A stretch of DNA of 64,000 bases from Verrucomicrobiota bacterium. GTDB lineage: Bacteria > Verrucomicrobiota > Verrucomicrobiia > Limisphaerales > JADLHS01. This document shows, piece by piece, positions 50,273 to 58,766 of the stretch; position 1 is the stretch's first letter; every line of letters begins with the position of its first letter. The stretch lies in assembly GCA_029573725.1 (NCBI GenBank), contig JAKQDQ010000090.1, positions 62,001 to 126,000 on the forward strand, read 5' to 3'. Made by a program: the position numbers and the translations under genes. The notes beneath the pieces were generated by a model. It was not told where the DNA came from. It worked only from the letters and a program-made list of their open reading frames with translations, and searched no databases.

Positions 50273-50971
50273 CTACTTCTTGGCGGGGGCGGATTTGGCC
50301 TCGGCCTTCGCCGCAGCCGCCTTGCCGGTGTCACTCGCGCCCTCTTCCTTCTTTTCCTTCGTCATTTCCACCTCGCCTGCGGCCGCGGCCTCGGCGGCCA
50401 CCGGTTCGGCCTCCGCCTTGGGCTTCACAACTGAAACCACCGGCGCCAGCCGGTTGCCGATGACCTCCACTCCCTCGGGCAATTTGAGGTCGCTGACATG
50501 GATGGTCTTGCCCACTTCAAGATCGCTCACGTCCACCACGATTTGCTCTGGCAACTGTTTGGGCAGGGCGCGGACCCGTAATTTGAAAATGACGTGTTCC
50601 AGCAAACCGCCGCCGGATTTCACTCCGACCGCTTCGCCCGTGGTTTCGACGGGCACATTGATCACGACCTTCTCATTTTCATCCACCTCACGGAAATCCA
50701 CGTGCAGGATGCTGCCGCTCAGGGGGTGGTGCTGAACCTCCTGCACCAGCGCCAGGCGTTTCTTCTTATCCACCTCGAGATCCACCAGGATGTTTTCCGA
50801 GTGGGAGCGATGCAACAGATCGCTGAGTTCCCGCCCCACGACCTCCAGGTTTTCGGGTTTGCTTTTCCCGCCGTAAATGGTGGCGGGGACGCGGCCCGCG
50901 GCGCGCAATTTCTTTAGACCGGTGCGCCGCACCTGCGAGCGCACAAAAGCATTGAATGGCACTGATTTCAT
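50273..50971 (-). CDS. rplY: 50S ribosomal protein L25, CTC form
   Basis: A 232-residue long-form L25 (general stress protein CTC type) that binds 5S rRNA. The L25 domain is residues 1-95 (LRAAGRVPATIYGGKSKPENLEV, ILHVDFREVDENEKV), followed by the beta-rich TL5-type C-terminal domain (LLEHVIFKLRVRALPKQLPEQIVVDVSDLEVG). The last 55 residues are low-complexity Ala/Glu/Lys, ending KSAPAKK. Acidic/basic tails also occur on L9 in this operon. Confidence 0.94.
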   Translation of the reverse strand: MKSVPFNAFVRSQVRRTGLKKLRAAGRVPATIYGGKSKPENLEVVGRELSDLLHRSHSENILVDLEVDKKKRLALVQEVQHHPLSGSILHVDFREVDENEKVVINVPVETTGEAVGVKSGGGLLEHVIFKLRVRALPKQLPEQIVVDVSDLEVGKTIHVSDLKLPEGVEVIGNRLAPVVSVVKPKAEAEPVAAEAAAAGEVEMTKEKKEEGASDTGKAAAAKAEAKSAPAKK

Positions 50972-50995
50972 GACAAAAAATGGTTGGCCGGCGCC

Positions 50996-51940
50996 CTAGC
51001 TGGTGCGCCCGCCGTTTGCATCAAACAATGAAGTCACCGACGAATTGTTATGGATTCGTTTGATGGCTTCGCCCAACAAACCCGCCACCGACAGGGTGGT
51101 GATTTTCACTCCCCGAATTGTCGGGCGCACGACTGTATCAGTTGTAATCAACTCGTCAATTGCCGATTTTCGTAATCTTTCAATGCCCGTATCCCCCAGA
51201 ATGGCGTGGGAAACACAGGCAATGATGCTTTTTGCCCCCTTCTTTTTAAGCAATTCTGCGCCCTTGGTCAGCGTGCCGGCGGTTTCCGTCAGGTCATCCA
51301 CCAACAACACATTTTTGCCCCGCACCTCGCCAATGAGCGTGGTGGAGTCCACCTCCGTCGCGCTTTTCCGGCGCTTGGCAATGATGGCCAGGGCCGCCGA
51401 GAAATGCTGGGAATAGGCATAGGCCATTTTTAATCCTCCCACATCCGGGCTCACCACAACCAGATCCTTGAGCCTCTTTTTGCGCAGATATTCGTAAATC
51501 ACCGGCGCGGCGTAGAGATGATCCACCGGAATGTCGAAAAAACCCTGGATTTGCTGCGCGTGCAAATCCACCGTGAGCACCCGATTGGCTCCCGCCGCCA
51601 CCAACAAGTTCGCAACCAGCTTGGCAGTGATCGGTACCCGCGGCTGGTCCTTGCGATCCTGGCGCGCATATCCATAAAACGGCAGCACCGCGGTAATCCG
51701 ATTCGCACTCGAACGCCGCAAGGCATCCATCATGATGAACAGTTCCATCAAATGATGGTTCGTCGGCGGGGAGGTCGGCTGGACGACGAACACGTCCTCG
51801 CCGCGCACGTTTTCCTTGATTTTAACGAAGGTTTCTCCGTCCGGAAACGGACGGACGTCGCATCTGCCGAGCTGGATGCCGATGTAATCGCAGATCGCCC
51901 GCGCCAGAGGCTCATTGGCCGTCCCACTGAAAACTTTCAC
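50996..51940 (-). CDS. prs: Ribose-phosphate pyrophosphokinase
   Basis: Prs makes PRPP from ribose 5-phosphate and ATP for nucleotide, His and Trp synthesis. The 314-residue class I enzyme starts MKVFSGTANEPLARAICDYIG and has ENVRGEDVFVVQPTS, the ATP-binding flexible loop FYGYARQDRKDQPRVPITAKLVA, VDLHAQQIQGFFDIPVDHLYA, and the PRPP-binding loop NVLLVDDLTETAGTL. The rplY gene follows after 24 bases. Confidence 0.96.
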   Translation of the reverse strand: MKVFSGTANEPLARAICDYIGIQLGRCDVRPFPDGETFVKIKENVRGEDVFVVQPTSPPTNHHLMELFIMMDALRRSSANRITAVLPFYGYARQDRKDQPRVPITAKLVANLLVAAGANRVLTVDLHAQQIQGFFDIPVDHLYAAPVIYEYLRKKRLKDLVVVSPDVGGLKMAYAYSQHFSAALAIIAKRRKSATEVDSTTLIGEVRGKNVLLVDDLTETAGTLTKGAELLKKKGAKSIIACVSHAILGDTGIERLRKSAIDELITTDTVVRPTIRGVKITTLSVAGLLGEAIKRIHNNSSVTSLFDANGGRTS

Positions 51941-51978
51941 AATTTCACCGATTCAGGCTGATGGTTTAAATGAAAACC

Positions 51979-51993
51979 GCCCGGAGTCCGGGC
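51979..51993 (-). terminator. Possible terminator between mnmA and prs
   Basis: GCCCGG-AGT-CCGGGC; on the minus strand it is followed by GGTTTTCATTT. Short stem and broken T-tract make this a weak call. If real, it separates mnmA from the prs operon, whose promoter would then lie within the 38 bases before prs or overlap the hairpin. Confidence 0.4.
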
Positions 51994-52097
51994 GCAAAGC
52001 GGAGGCACTCTAACAGCCACACCTGCTCACGCAAGGTGAATGTACCGCACCCGCAAAAAAAACATCCCGGGCGTCAGGGCGCGGCCGCCGTTCCGGC

Positions 52098-53180
52098 TCA
52101 CCGGCAAATCCACCCGCCGCCGACCACCAGGTCCTCCTGATAAAAAACGGCGGCCTGCCCGGGAGTGACCGCACGCTGCGGCACCGCCAGTTTCACGCGG
52201 GCCCGCCCCGCTTCCAGCGGCGTCACCGTGGCCGCCGCCCCCGGATGATTGTGGCGAATTTTGACCATGACGGCGCAGTCCGCGGCCGGGCGCTCCCACG
52301 GAATCCAGTTGCAATCGCGCACGGTAAATTCATCCCGCGCCAGGAGTGAGTCATCCCCGACCACCACCCGGTTGCGCGTGGCATCCAGTTCCACCACGTA
52401 CAATGGCTTGGGTGATGAAATGCCCAGCCCCTTGCGCTGGCCAATGGTGTAAAACGCCACTCCCTCATGCTGGCCAAGCACCCGGCCCTGAATATCCACA
52501 ATGTCGCCACGGGTTTTCGTCACCAGGTTGGCCTGTTGCAGAAATGCGCCGTAGTTGTTGTCCGGCACAAAGCAGATTTCCATGCTCTCCACCTTGTCCG
52601 CAGTTTTGAGATGGCAATGGCGCGCCACTTCGCGCGTGGCGGTCTTGGTCTTCTCCCCCAACGGAAACATCGCCCGTGCCAGCTGGTCCTGCCGCAACGA
52701 AAAGAGAAAGTAACTCTGGTCCTTGCCCAGGTCCCGCCCGCGCCGGAGCAGCATCCGCCCGCCCGCCGCACGTTCCACCCGGGCGAAATGGCCGGTGGCA
52801 ACATAGTCCGCGCCCAACTGGTTGGCGCGATCAATCAACCGCCCGAACTTGAGGTTCTGATTGCACATGACGCAGGGATTCGGGGTGCGGCCCGCCTTGT
52901 ATTCATCGGCGAAATACTGGATGACATGCTTTTGAAACTCTGCGGATTCATCAATCAGGTAGTAGGGAATGCCCAGCTGGTGGCAGACGGAGCGGGCATC
53001 GGTCACCGCCTGGGGACCGCAACACTTGTCCTCCGCCCGGTTCACACAATCCTGCGGCCAAAGCTTCAACGTGACGCCGATCACGTCATATCCCTGCTCC
53101 AACAAAAGCGCGGCCGTGGCCGAGGAATCCACGCCTCCGCTCATCCCGCAAATTACCCGCTGTTTCTTCGGTGCCACCAC
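52098..53180 (-). CDS. mnmA: tRNA-specific 2-thiouridylase MnmA
   Basis: MnmA thiolates U34 of tRNA(Lys/Glu/Gln). The 360-residue protein has the PP-loop ATP motif VICGMSGGVDSSATAALLLEQGYDV, the first catalytic Cys in TPNPCVMCNQNLKF, ADYVATGHFAR, KDQSYFLFSLRQDQLARAMFPLG, and the second Cys in MEICFVPDNNY. The track ORF starts at a ttg (53201); tandem GTG codons at 53180/53177 directly before APKKQRVICGMSGG are more likely starts. It is 58 bases downstream of the apbE operon on the same strand. Confidence 0.94.
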   Translation of the reverse strand: MVAPKKQRVICGMSGGVDSSATAALLLEQGYDVIGVTLKLWPQDCVNRAEDKCCGPQAVTDARSVCHQLGIPYYLIDESAEFQKHVIQYFADEYKAGRTPNPCVMCNQNLKFGRLIDRANQLGADYVATGHFARVERAAGGRMLLRRGRDLGKDQSYFLFSLRQDQLARAMFPLGEKTKTATREVARHCHLKTADKVESMEICFVPDNNYGAFLQQANLVTKTRGDIVDIQGRVLGQHEGVAFYTIGQRKGLGISSPKPLYVVELDATRNRVVVGDDSLLARDEFTVRDCNWIPWERPAADCAVMVKIRHNHPGAAATVTPLEAGRARVKLAVPQRAVTPGQAAVFYQEDLVVGGGWICR

Positions 53181-53238
53181 AGTGCGCCAGTATAGAAGCA
53201 ATCACCCCCGTCGCAAGCACTCGCGCAGAGACGCGGTT

Positions 53239-54240
53239 TCAGCGGTTCACTTCGAGCATTTCCACACCGCTGGCGGTTTCCTGATAAATGATCGCCGCCA
53301 GACCGGGTTGTGACGCTATCAGTCTGCGGCCCGCGGCCATCCCCAAAATGCTCGCGGCCGTGTCAAAGGCGTCGCTCTGCGTCGCATGCGCGGCAATGAC
53401 AGAAACCTGGCAACGATTGGTCAGCCCCATCCCCGTGCGTGGATCCACAATGTGGGAATAACGAATGCCTCCGATGACGACAAACTGCTCCGTATCCCCG
53501 GCCGTGGAAACTGCGGCATTGGTCAGCACCAGGGTCCGGGCGGCGCCGGCACTTCGAAACGGCGTGCCTATGGAAACGCGCCAGCCCGCCTGCCCGGGCG
53601 GGGCGTCCCCCACCGCAATGTCGCCACTGGCGGCAATCAACGCCCGCGGAAGGCCGTGCTGTCGCAACACCGCCAGCGCGGCATCCGCCGCATAACCCTT
53701 GGCAATGCTGCCCAAATCCAACTGCATGTTGGTCGCCAGCAAGGTGACCGTCTGCTGCGCGGCGTCCAACCCGAGCTTCCGCCAGCCCACTGCCGCGTGC
53801 GCGCGCGCGAGCTGCTCGGCGGTGGGCAGGGTCTGGGTGCGCCGCGCCCGCCGCCAAAGGCGCACGAGGGGGCCCACCGTGGGGTCCAAGGCGCCATCGC
53901 TGAGTTCCGCCACGCGCCGCGCCTCCGCCAGCACGGCAAACAACTCCGGACTGACCGGCACCGGGCGCCCCGCCGGCTGCTGGCACAGCCGCATCAGTTC
54001 GCTCTCAGCATCGTAATCCGTCATCATTTCCTCGAGGGCTCCGACCCGGGCGAACGCGGCATCTGCCGCCTCCCGGGCGCGAAGCGCGTTCGTCGCATAA
54101 AGCGTGATGCTGAACAGCGTGCCCATCGCCGGATGCTGGAACTGGAAGCGTTCCAACCGGGGCGGGTTGCCGGCCGGACTCCCCGACAACCCGCCGGCTA
54201 ACAGCAGAACGGCCATGGTGGCGAGACAAAGCGTCTTCAT
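53239..54240 (-). CDS. apbE: FAD:protein FMN transferase (ApbE family)
   Basis: ApbE attaches FMN covalently to Thr/Ser of target flavoproteins in the periplasm. The 333-residue protein has a signal peptide (CLATMAVLLLAGGLSG), then HPAMGTLFSITLYA, LDPTVGPLVRLW, the LDLGSIAKGYAADAAL block, IAASGDIAVG with metal-binding residues, and SHIVDPRTGMGL plus DAFDTAASILG. These are the family active-site elements. ATG 54240 overlaps the queD stop, so it belongs to the luxE-luxC-queD-apbE run. No Nqr/Rnf or other flavinylation target is in the window. Confidence 0.9.
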   Translation of the reverse strand: MKTLCLATMAVLLLAGGLSGSPAGNPPRLERFQFQHPAMGTLFSITLYATNALRAREAADAAFARVGALEEMMTDYDAESELMRLCQQPAGRPVPVSPELFAVLAEARRVAELSDGALDPTVGPLVRLWRRARRTQTLPTAEQLARAHAAVGWRKLGLDAAQQTVTLLATNMQLDLGSIAKGYAADAALAVLRQHGLPRALIAASGDIAVGDAPPGQAGWRVSIGTPFRSAGAARTLVLTNAAVSTAGDTEQFVVIGGIRYSHIVDPRTGMGLTNRCQVSVIAAHATQSDAFDTAASILGMAAGRRLIASQPGLAAIIYQETASGVEMLEVNR

Positions 54241-54602
54241 GCCCCACCTCGGTAAACGGCGCGGGCCGTACACGTCTCCGCCACCACCACTTCGGTAAGC
54301 AACGGCAACCGGCGCTTTAACCGCCGCCAGATCCAGGCCGCCAGTACTTCGCTGGTGGGATTTTCCAATCCGGGAATTTCATTCAGATAGTAATGGTCCA
54401 GTTTTTTCCAGATCGGTTTGAACGCCGCCGAAATATCCGCATAATCCATCAGCCAGCCGAGGCGTGGATCACACTCGCCCGCCACCACGATTTCGACGCG
54501 GAAACTGTGGCCGTGTAAACGCCGGCACTTGTGCGCCTTCGGCAACCACGGCAGTTGATGCGCGGCTTCAAACTGAAAAGTTTTTCGCAACTCGATTTTC
54601 AT
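54237..54602 (-). CDS. queD: 6-carboxytetrahydropterin synthase QueD-like
   Basis: A 121-residue 6-pyruvoyl-tetrahydropterin synthase family enzyme. FEAAHQLPW gives the first zinc His; KCRRLHGHSFRVEIVV gives the catalytic Cys and the HGH zinc ligands; MDYADISAAFKPIWKKLDHYYLNEI and NPTSEVLAAWIW complete the family pattern. QueD makes 6-carboxytetrahydropterin for queuosine and 7-deazaguanine synthesis from dihydroneopterin triphosphate (FolE2 product). Other queuosine genes (queE, queC, queF) are not in the window. Both ends overlap neighbours by four bases, coupling it to luxC-like and apbE. Confidence 0.93.
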   Translation of the reverse strand: MKIELRKTFQFEAAHQLPWLPKAHKCRRLHGHSFRVEIVVAGECDPRLGWLMDYADISAAFKPIWKKLDHYYLNEIPGLENPTSEVLAAWIWRRLKRRLPLLTEVVVAETCTARAVYRGGA

Positions 54603-55960
54603 GATTCGCAATCCGTCCACGTGACCAGGTCGGCCAATGCCGGGCGACCATCCTGCCGCCAGGTCAGCGGTGGCCGTTGCATTTGCCCCAGCGGACAAAT
54701 CCGGCTCGCTCCCCAGCGCCCCAGTTGTCTGGCCACTCCGGCCCATTGGGACCGGGGCACCGCCAGGCCGACGGTGGAAACCTGACGCCGGTGCGCGTCG
54801 GCCACCTGCAAGACTTCCGTCACCCCGCTGACCGGCCGGATGTGGATGAACCGGTGCAGACAGGAAACCGGGAACGGCGACTCCGCTTCACACACCACCG
54901 TCCAGGCGGTGGAGTCCGGGCTCTGCCACACGTGCGTCGCCTCCCCCTGCGCCGACCGCATTTGATAAATCTGCCGGCGCGTGGCGATGATCGCCGCCGT
55001 CGCGGTCGGCACCCCGCCGCGGGGTGCCGTCCGCTCACAACGCTCCAATTCCCCGGCAAGTTTTGCGGCAAACTGCTCCGGTGCAAGAGCCCCGCCGTTT
55101 TGCACAAAAAAAACATGTGGTGACAAGCATCCCAGTTGATCCCACGCCGTCACATCGTCGGCCGCCGCGCGCACCAGGTGGTCCACCTCCGCCAGGTTGA
55201 GCAAATCCCTGGCAACGTAACCGAAACTCAAACGATGGCCATGCCCCAAAAAACGGATGGGGTGCGGCAGTTCGCGCTGGATCTTCACCAACGTCTCGTC
55301 GCGGCCCGTCGCCGTGACGCAGTCGGCCACCGCCCACAATACCTGTTCCAATTCGGTCGCTCCGCCGGGCCATTCGACCACTTCGAGGCACGCCGCAAGC
55401 TTCGGGTCCACCCGGTACAGGGAATGGGCAAACAACCGTGGCAGCAACGTCGTGCCCCGGCCGCATTTCACCACCTGCGCCGAGCGCACGAGCAATCCAA
55501 AAATCATGCTGGTCAGGGTCGGATTCGGGATGTTCCCGGCGGCAATGTGAACCAGCAGTCCCGGCCCCGTCGCCAACGCCGTTTTCCCGCTGGCGCGTTC
55601 CACCCGGCTGGCCACCAGTTCATCCAGGCGTTGCACCTCGCTGAATTCCTGTTCCAGCAACCGCTCAAAATTTTCCCGCGTCAGCTGCCGGAAAAATTCA
55701 TCCAGCCCGCGCGCCAGAGTGGGCCGGCTGAATCCCAGTTCCACCGGCCCCACGTCCAGGGCGAGCTGCCGCAGTTCCCCCTCCGGTTGCAGCCAGCCTG
55801 CCGCCACCTCCACCAGCGCGCCGATGATGTCATCGGTCGTCCGCGTGACCAGGTAATGGCGGCGATTGTGTTTGAGCGCCGCACACGTTTCCGCCAGCAA
55901 CTTGGGTGTCAGCGTCGCTTCGGCGGGCAAATCGGCCAGAAAGTAATGCGGCAGGCTCAT
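54599..55960 (-). CDS. Acyl-CoA/acyl-protein reductase, LuxC family
   Basis: A 453-residue LuxC-family protein (fatty-acid reductase subunit, PF05893 type), an aldehyde-dehydrogenase-like NADPH enzyme reducing acyl thioesters to aldehydes. Seen are GPGLLVHIAAGNIPNPTLTSMIFGLLVRSAQVVKCGRG (nucleotide-binding region) and WDQLGCLSPHVFFV with the candidate catalytic Cys. It is overlapped by the LuxE-like gene upstream and queD downstream (ATGA both). There is no luxA/luxB, so light emission is not expected. The LuxC-LuxE pair may supply an aldehyde or an activated acyl group for an unknown product. Confidence 0.85.
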   Translation of the reverse strand: MSLPHYFLADLPAEATLTPKLLAETCAALKHNRRHYLVTRTTDDIIGALVEVAAGWLQPEGELRQLALDVGPVELGFSRPTLARGLDEFFRQLTRENFERLLEQEFSEVQRLDELVASRVERASGKTALATGPGLLVHIAAGNIPNPTLTSMIFGLLVRSAQVVKCGRGTTLLPRLFAHSLYRVDPKLAACLEVVEWPGGATELEQVLWAVADCVTATGRDETLVKIQRELPHPIRFLGHGHRLSFGYVARDLLNLAEVDHLVRAAADDVTAWDQLGCLSPHVFFVQNGGALAPEQFAAKLAGELERCERTAPRGGVPTATAAIIATRRQIYQMRSAQGEATHVWQSPDSTAWTVVCEAESPFPVSCLHRFIHIRPVSGVTEVLQVADAHRRQVSTVGLAVPRSQWAGVARQLGRWGASRICPLGQMQRPPLTWRQDGRPALADLVTWTDCES

Positions 55961-57111
55961 GCGGGCATCAAGGAACAACCACGCGGTTCCGCCGCGCCGG
56001 CCCGTCCCAGCAAGGCAAATCCCGTCGATCTGCGCACCGCCAGATCTTCCGTTTGAATGGCCAGGACGGAAAACACATTGGCCAGATCATAAATCCGCAA
56101 CAACCCGGTTCCGCCCACTTCCACTTCCCGCCCGGTTTCGGGGGAAATCACCCGCGCCCGGGCCCAGTTCGGAAATTGGAAGTGGCGGAATTCCGCCGCG
56201 TTGCCTTCGCGCCGGCGGCCGGTCAAATCATACGCCTGTGAACTTAATTCGCTCATCCCATATTCACACACGATATTGGCGACGGGCACGCCCAACCAGG
56301 CGGTGATGAGCTGATACAACCCGGCTTTCGGCAGGGCGCGCGAACGTCCTTTGTAACCGCCTGTCTCCAGCACGAACGAGCCCACGGGCAGGCGGAGCCG
56401 GCAATCCCGGCGCGCCAGCTCGTCCAGCAATTGAACAAACGAAAACGCCGTCCCCAGCACCAGCCACGGCTGCGACTGCCGGTCCGGGGCGGATGCGGTT
56501 GACGGCGGCCCGTCACCCGTCACCCGGAGCAGGAGGCGCTCGAAGTCCAGTTCCCACGCGCCGGCCGCATTAACGCGCCCCACGAAGGCGCCGTCCCCCG
56601 CCCCCAGCTGTTGCCGCACAAAATCGAACATGTGCACCAAGGAGGAGTGCGGCGCCTGCCCGGCTGGTGGCGTCAGAATCAGACAGCGGTCGGCGACAAA
56701 GCCGTCGGGCACATGGTGCCGCCACCACGCCCATAAGGAGGTCTCGTAAAGTGCCAGCGAGTCCGCGCCGTGAAAATGGCGGCTCGGACGTTGACCGGTC
56801 GTGCCGCTGGACTCAAACACCCGCGTCCGCTCGGCCGGGGCGAGACAGGTCAAATCCCATTCCTTGAACGCGGCGGCGGGGACCGCCGGAATCTGCGTCC
56901 AATGCGTGACTGATTCCGGACGCGTCCCTTGCGCGTCGCACCAGCGCCGGTACGGGACGTTGCATCGGAACTGCAACTGAAACAATGCCACCGCAAGGGC
57001 GTTGAAATCCGAGTCCCGCGATCCCGGCCCGGAATCAGCACAACAGCCAGCCGGACAATGCTGGATGAAACCATGCACGCGCCGGGCAAAACTGGAAAGC
57101 TCCGTGGTCAT
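55957..57111 (-). CDS. LuxE/PaaK-family acyl-protein synthetase
   Basis: A 384-residue adenylate-forming enzyme of the LuxE type (PF04443), which activates a fatty acid with ATP and hands the acyl group to a LuxC-like reductase. Visible: PYRRWCDAQGTRPESVTHWTQIPAVPAAAFKEWDLT, the phosphate-loop FESSGTTGQRPSRHF, FVLETGGYKGRSR, and CEYGMSELSSQAYDL. ATG 57111 (MTTELSSFARRVHGFI) is preferred over the track start 57252. It is the first gene of the four-gene overlapping operon. It is divergent from the DUF4832 gene; the promoter should lie in 57112-57263. Confidence 0.85.
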   Translation of the reverse strand: MTTELSSFARRVHGFIQHCPAGCCADSGPGSRDSDFNALAVALFQLQFRCNVPYRRWCDAQGTRPESVTHWTQIPAVPAAAFKEWDLTCLAPAERTRVFESSGTTGQRPSRHFHGADSLALYETSLWAWWRHHVPDGFVADRCLILTPPAGQAPHSSLVHMFDFVRQQLGAGDGAFVGRVNAAGAWELDFERLLLRVTGDGPPSTASAPDRQSQPWLVLGTAFSFVQLLDELARRDCRLRLPVGSFVLETGGYKGRSRALPKAGLYQLITAWLGVPVANIVCEYGMSELSSQAYDLTGRRREGNAAEFRHFQFPNWARARVISPETGREVEVGGTGLLRIYDLANVFSVLAIQTEDLAVRRSTGFALLGRAGAAEPRGCSLMPA

Positions 57112-57263
57112 TGCGGTTTTTATTGGCCGGCTGGTTTTCCGCCACAGCCTGGACCGGCAATCTGGCAAAATAAACCGGCCGCGACAACTTCTTTGTCGTC
57201 CGCTGCCGTTCCGGGTGGCGACCGGAGGTTGCCAGCCGGATGGATTTCTCATAGACCTTGGTC

Positions 57264-58742
57264 ATGAGTTGCAGGCACACCGTCCGAAATCTGTGTTGGC
57301 TTCCCCTGTTGTGGCTCGGAGTCCGCCTTTGCGCCGGCCCGACCAATTGTGTCGTAGAACCCCGGGACACCGGCGCCGCGCTCGTCAATCCCGGCATGGG
57401 CTGGACCTTCCACTTTTTCTCGAATTTACTGGAAAATTACGGATCAAAACTGGCTCCCAGCGACACGTTGGACGATTGGCCGGGCCTGTCGGTGGTGTAC
57501 CTGCGTGTGCCGTGGGGATTCCTCGAACCCGAGGAAGGCAAGTTCAACTGGTCGCTGCTCGACACTCCGGCGCAACGCTGGATCGCCAAAGGCAAACGCA
57601 TCGCCCTCCGGATCACCACTTCCGAAAACTGGATGCGTTACGCGACGCCCGCATGGGTGAAGGCCGCCGGCGCAAAGGGGGTTGCCTATCAGTTCGGTCA
57701 GGGACCGAAAGCGGACGGAGCGCAGTGGGACCCGGACTTTCTCGATCCCATCTACCTGCAAAAGCTGGAGCATTTCCTCGCCGCCCTGGCGCAACGCTAT
57801 GATGGCAACCCCAACGTGGCCTTCATTGACATTGGCACGTTCGGACTTTGGGGCGAAGCGCACACGCTGATGAGCAGCCAGTTGTCGGACGCCCAAACGC
57901 TGGCGGCAGTGAAACGGCACATTGATCTGCACGTGAAATATTTCCGTCACACCCTGCTCTGCCTCAGCGACGATGCCGCCGGTCACGATCGGCCCGGCCG
58001 CGATTTCCCCATCATGGATTACGCCCGCGTCCGCGGCGTCACCCTGCGCGACGACAGCATCCTGGTGCAACCGCCGCCACGCTCGTGGTATCACGCGGAA
58101 ATGGCCGCGGCCTTCTGGCCCACGCTCCCGGTCATTCTGGAGCACGAACATTATGGCAGCTCAAAACTGCGCAACGCGTGGGGTGATGGTTCACTGTTGC
58201 TGAAGGCGGTGGAGGATTATCATGCCAGTTACCTCTCGATCCACTGGTGGCCGCGCGAAGAACTGAACGAAAACCGCGAACTCATCCAGCGCATCAACCG
58301 CCGGCTCGGTTATCGTTTGCAACTGCGCGAAATTTCCTGGCCCGCTGAAGTCGCGCTCGGAACGCCTTTCACCGTCACCACCAAATGGGCCAACGCCGGA
58401 GTCGCCCCCTGCTACGGCGGCGGATTCTGGGCGCTCACCTTGAAGGATGACAACGGCGGGATGGTTTCCGTCCATGTGGCCGGAGATTTTGACGTAAGGC
58501 AGCTTGAACCGGGACCGCCAGGGAGGATTCCCGTCACGGACCATGCCGCCGAATACGTCATCGGGCGCGAATACGTGGATCCGTTCGGCAAATTCGCCCC
58601 CGCAACGCAACCGGGCACTTACACGGTCTTCGTCTCCGTGGGGCAGCGCGACGGCACTCCCACCCTTGCCCTGCCGTTGCCGGCGGATGACGGACAGCAT
58701 CGCTACCGGATGGGACGGATGACCGTGACGGAACGCCGGTAA
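57264..58742 (+). CDS. Exported DUF4832 / glycoside-hydrolase-like TIM-barrel protein
   Basis: A 492-residue secreted protein. After a signal peptide (LCWLPLLWLGVRLCAGP) comes a region like beta-galactosidase-type barrels: NPGMGWTFHFF, VVYLRVPWGFLEPEEGKFNWSLLD, YDGNPNVAFIDIGTFGLWGEAHT with a candidate catalytic Glu, and VILEHEHYGSS with a second acid. A C-terminal beta-sandwich (about 365-490, DUF4832-like) starts LQLREISWPAEVALGTPFTVTTKWANAGVAPCY. The track starts at a ttg (57258); ATG 57264 is the likely start. It is probably a secreted glycosidase of unknown substrate. Confidence 0.72.
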   Translation: MSCRHTVRNLCWLPLLWLGVRLCAGPTNCVVEPRDTGAALVNPGMGWTFHFFSNLLENYGSKLAPSDTLDDWPGLSVVYLRVPWGFLEPEEGKFNWSLLDTPAQRWIAKGKRIALRITTSENWMRYATPAWVKAAGAKGVAYQFGQGPKADGAQWDPDFLDPIYLQKLEHFLAALAQRYDGNPNVAFIDIGTFGLWGEAHTLMSSQLSDAQTLAAVKRHIDLHVKYFRHTLLCLSDDAAGHDRPGRDFPIMDYARVRGVTLRDDSILVQPPPRSWYHAEMAAAFWPTLPVILEHEHYGSSKLRNAWGDGSLLLKAVEDYHASYLSIHWWPREELNENRELIQRINRRLGYRLQLREISWPAEVALGTPFTVTTKWANAGVAPCYGGGFWALTLKDDNGGMVSVHVAGDFDVRQLEPGPPGRIPVTDHAAEYVIGREYVDPFGKFAPATQPGTYTVFVSVGQRDGTPTLALPLPADDGQHRYRMGRMTVTERR

Positions 58743-58766
58743 TTTTACCGTCGTCGTCCGCGCTCC

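Noticed and set aside
52045-52075. A8 run near the mnmA end as terminator
   Set aside because: On the minus strand it gives eight T, but the sequence just before it does not form a proper stem.
53239-57111. Bioluminescence (lux) operon
   Set aside because: Only luxC- and luxE-like genes are present; luxA/luxB are absent in the window.
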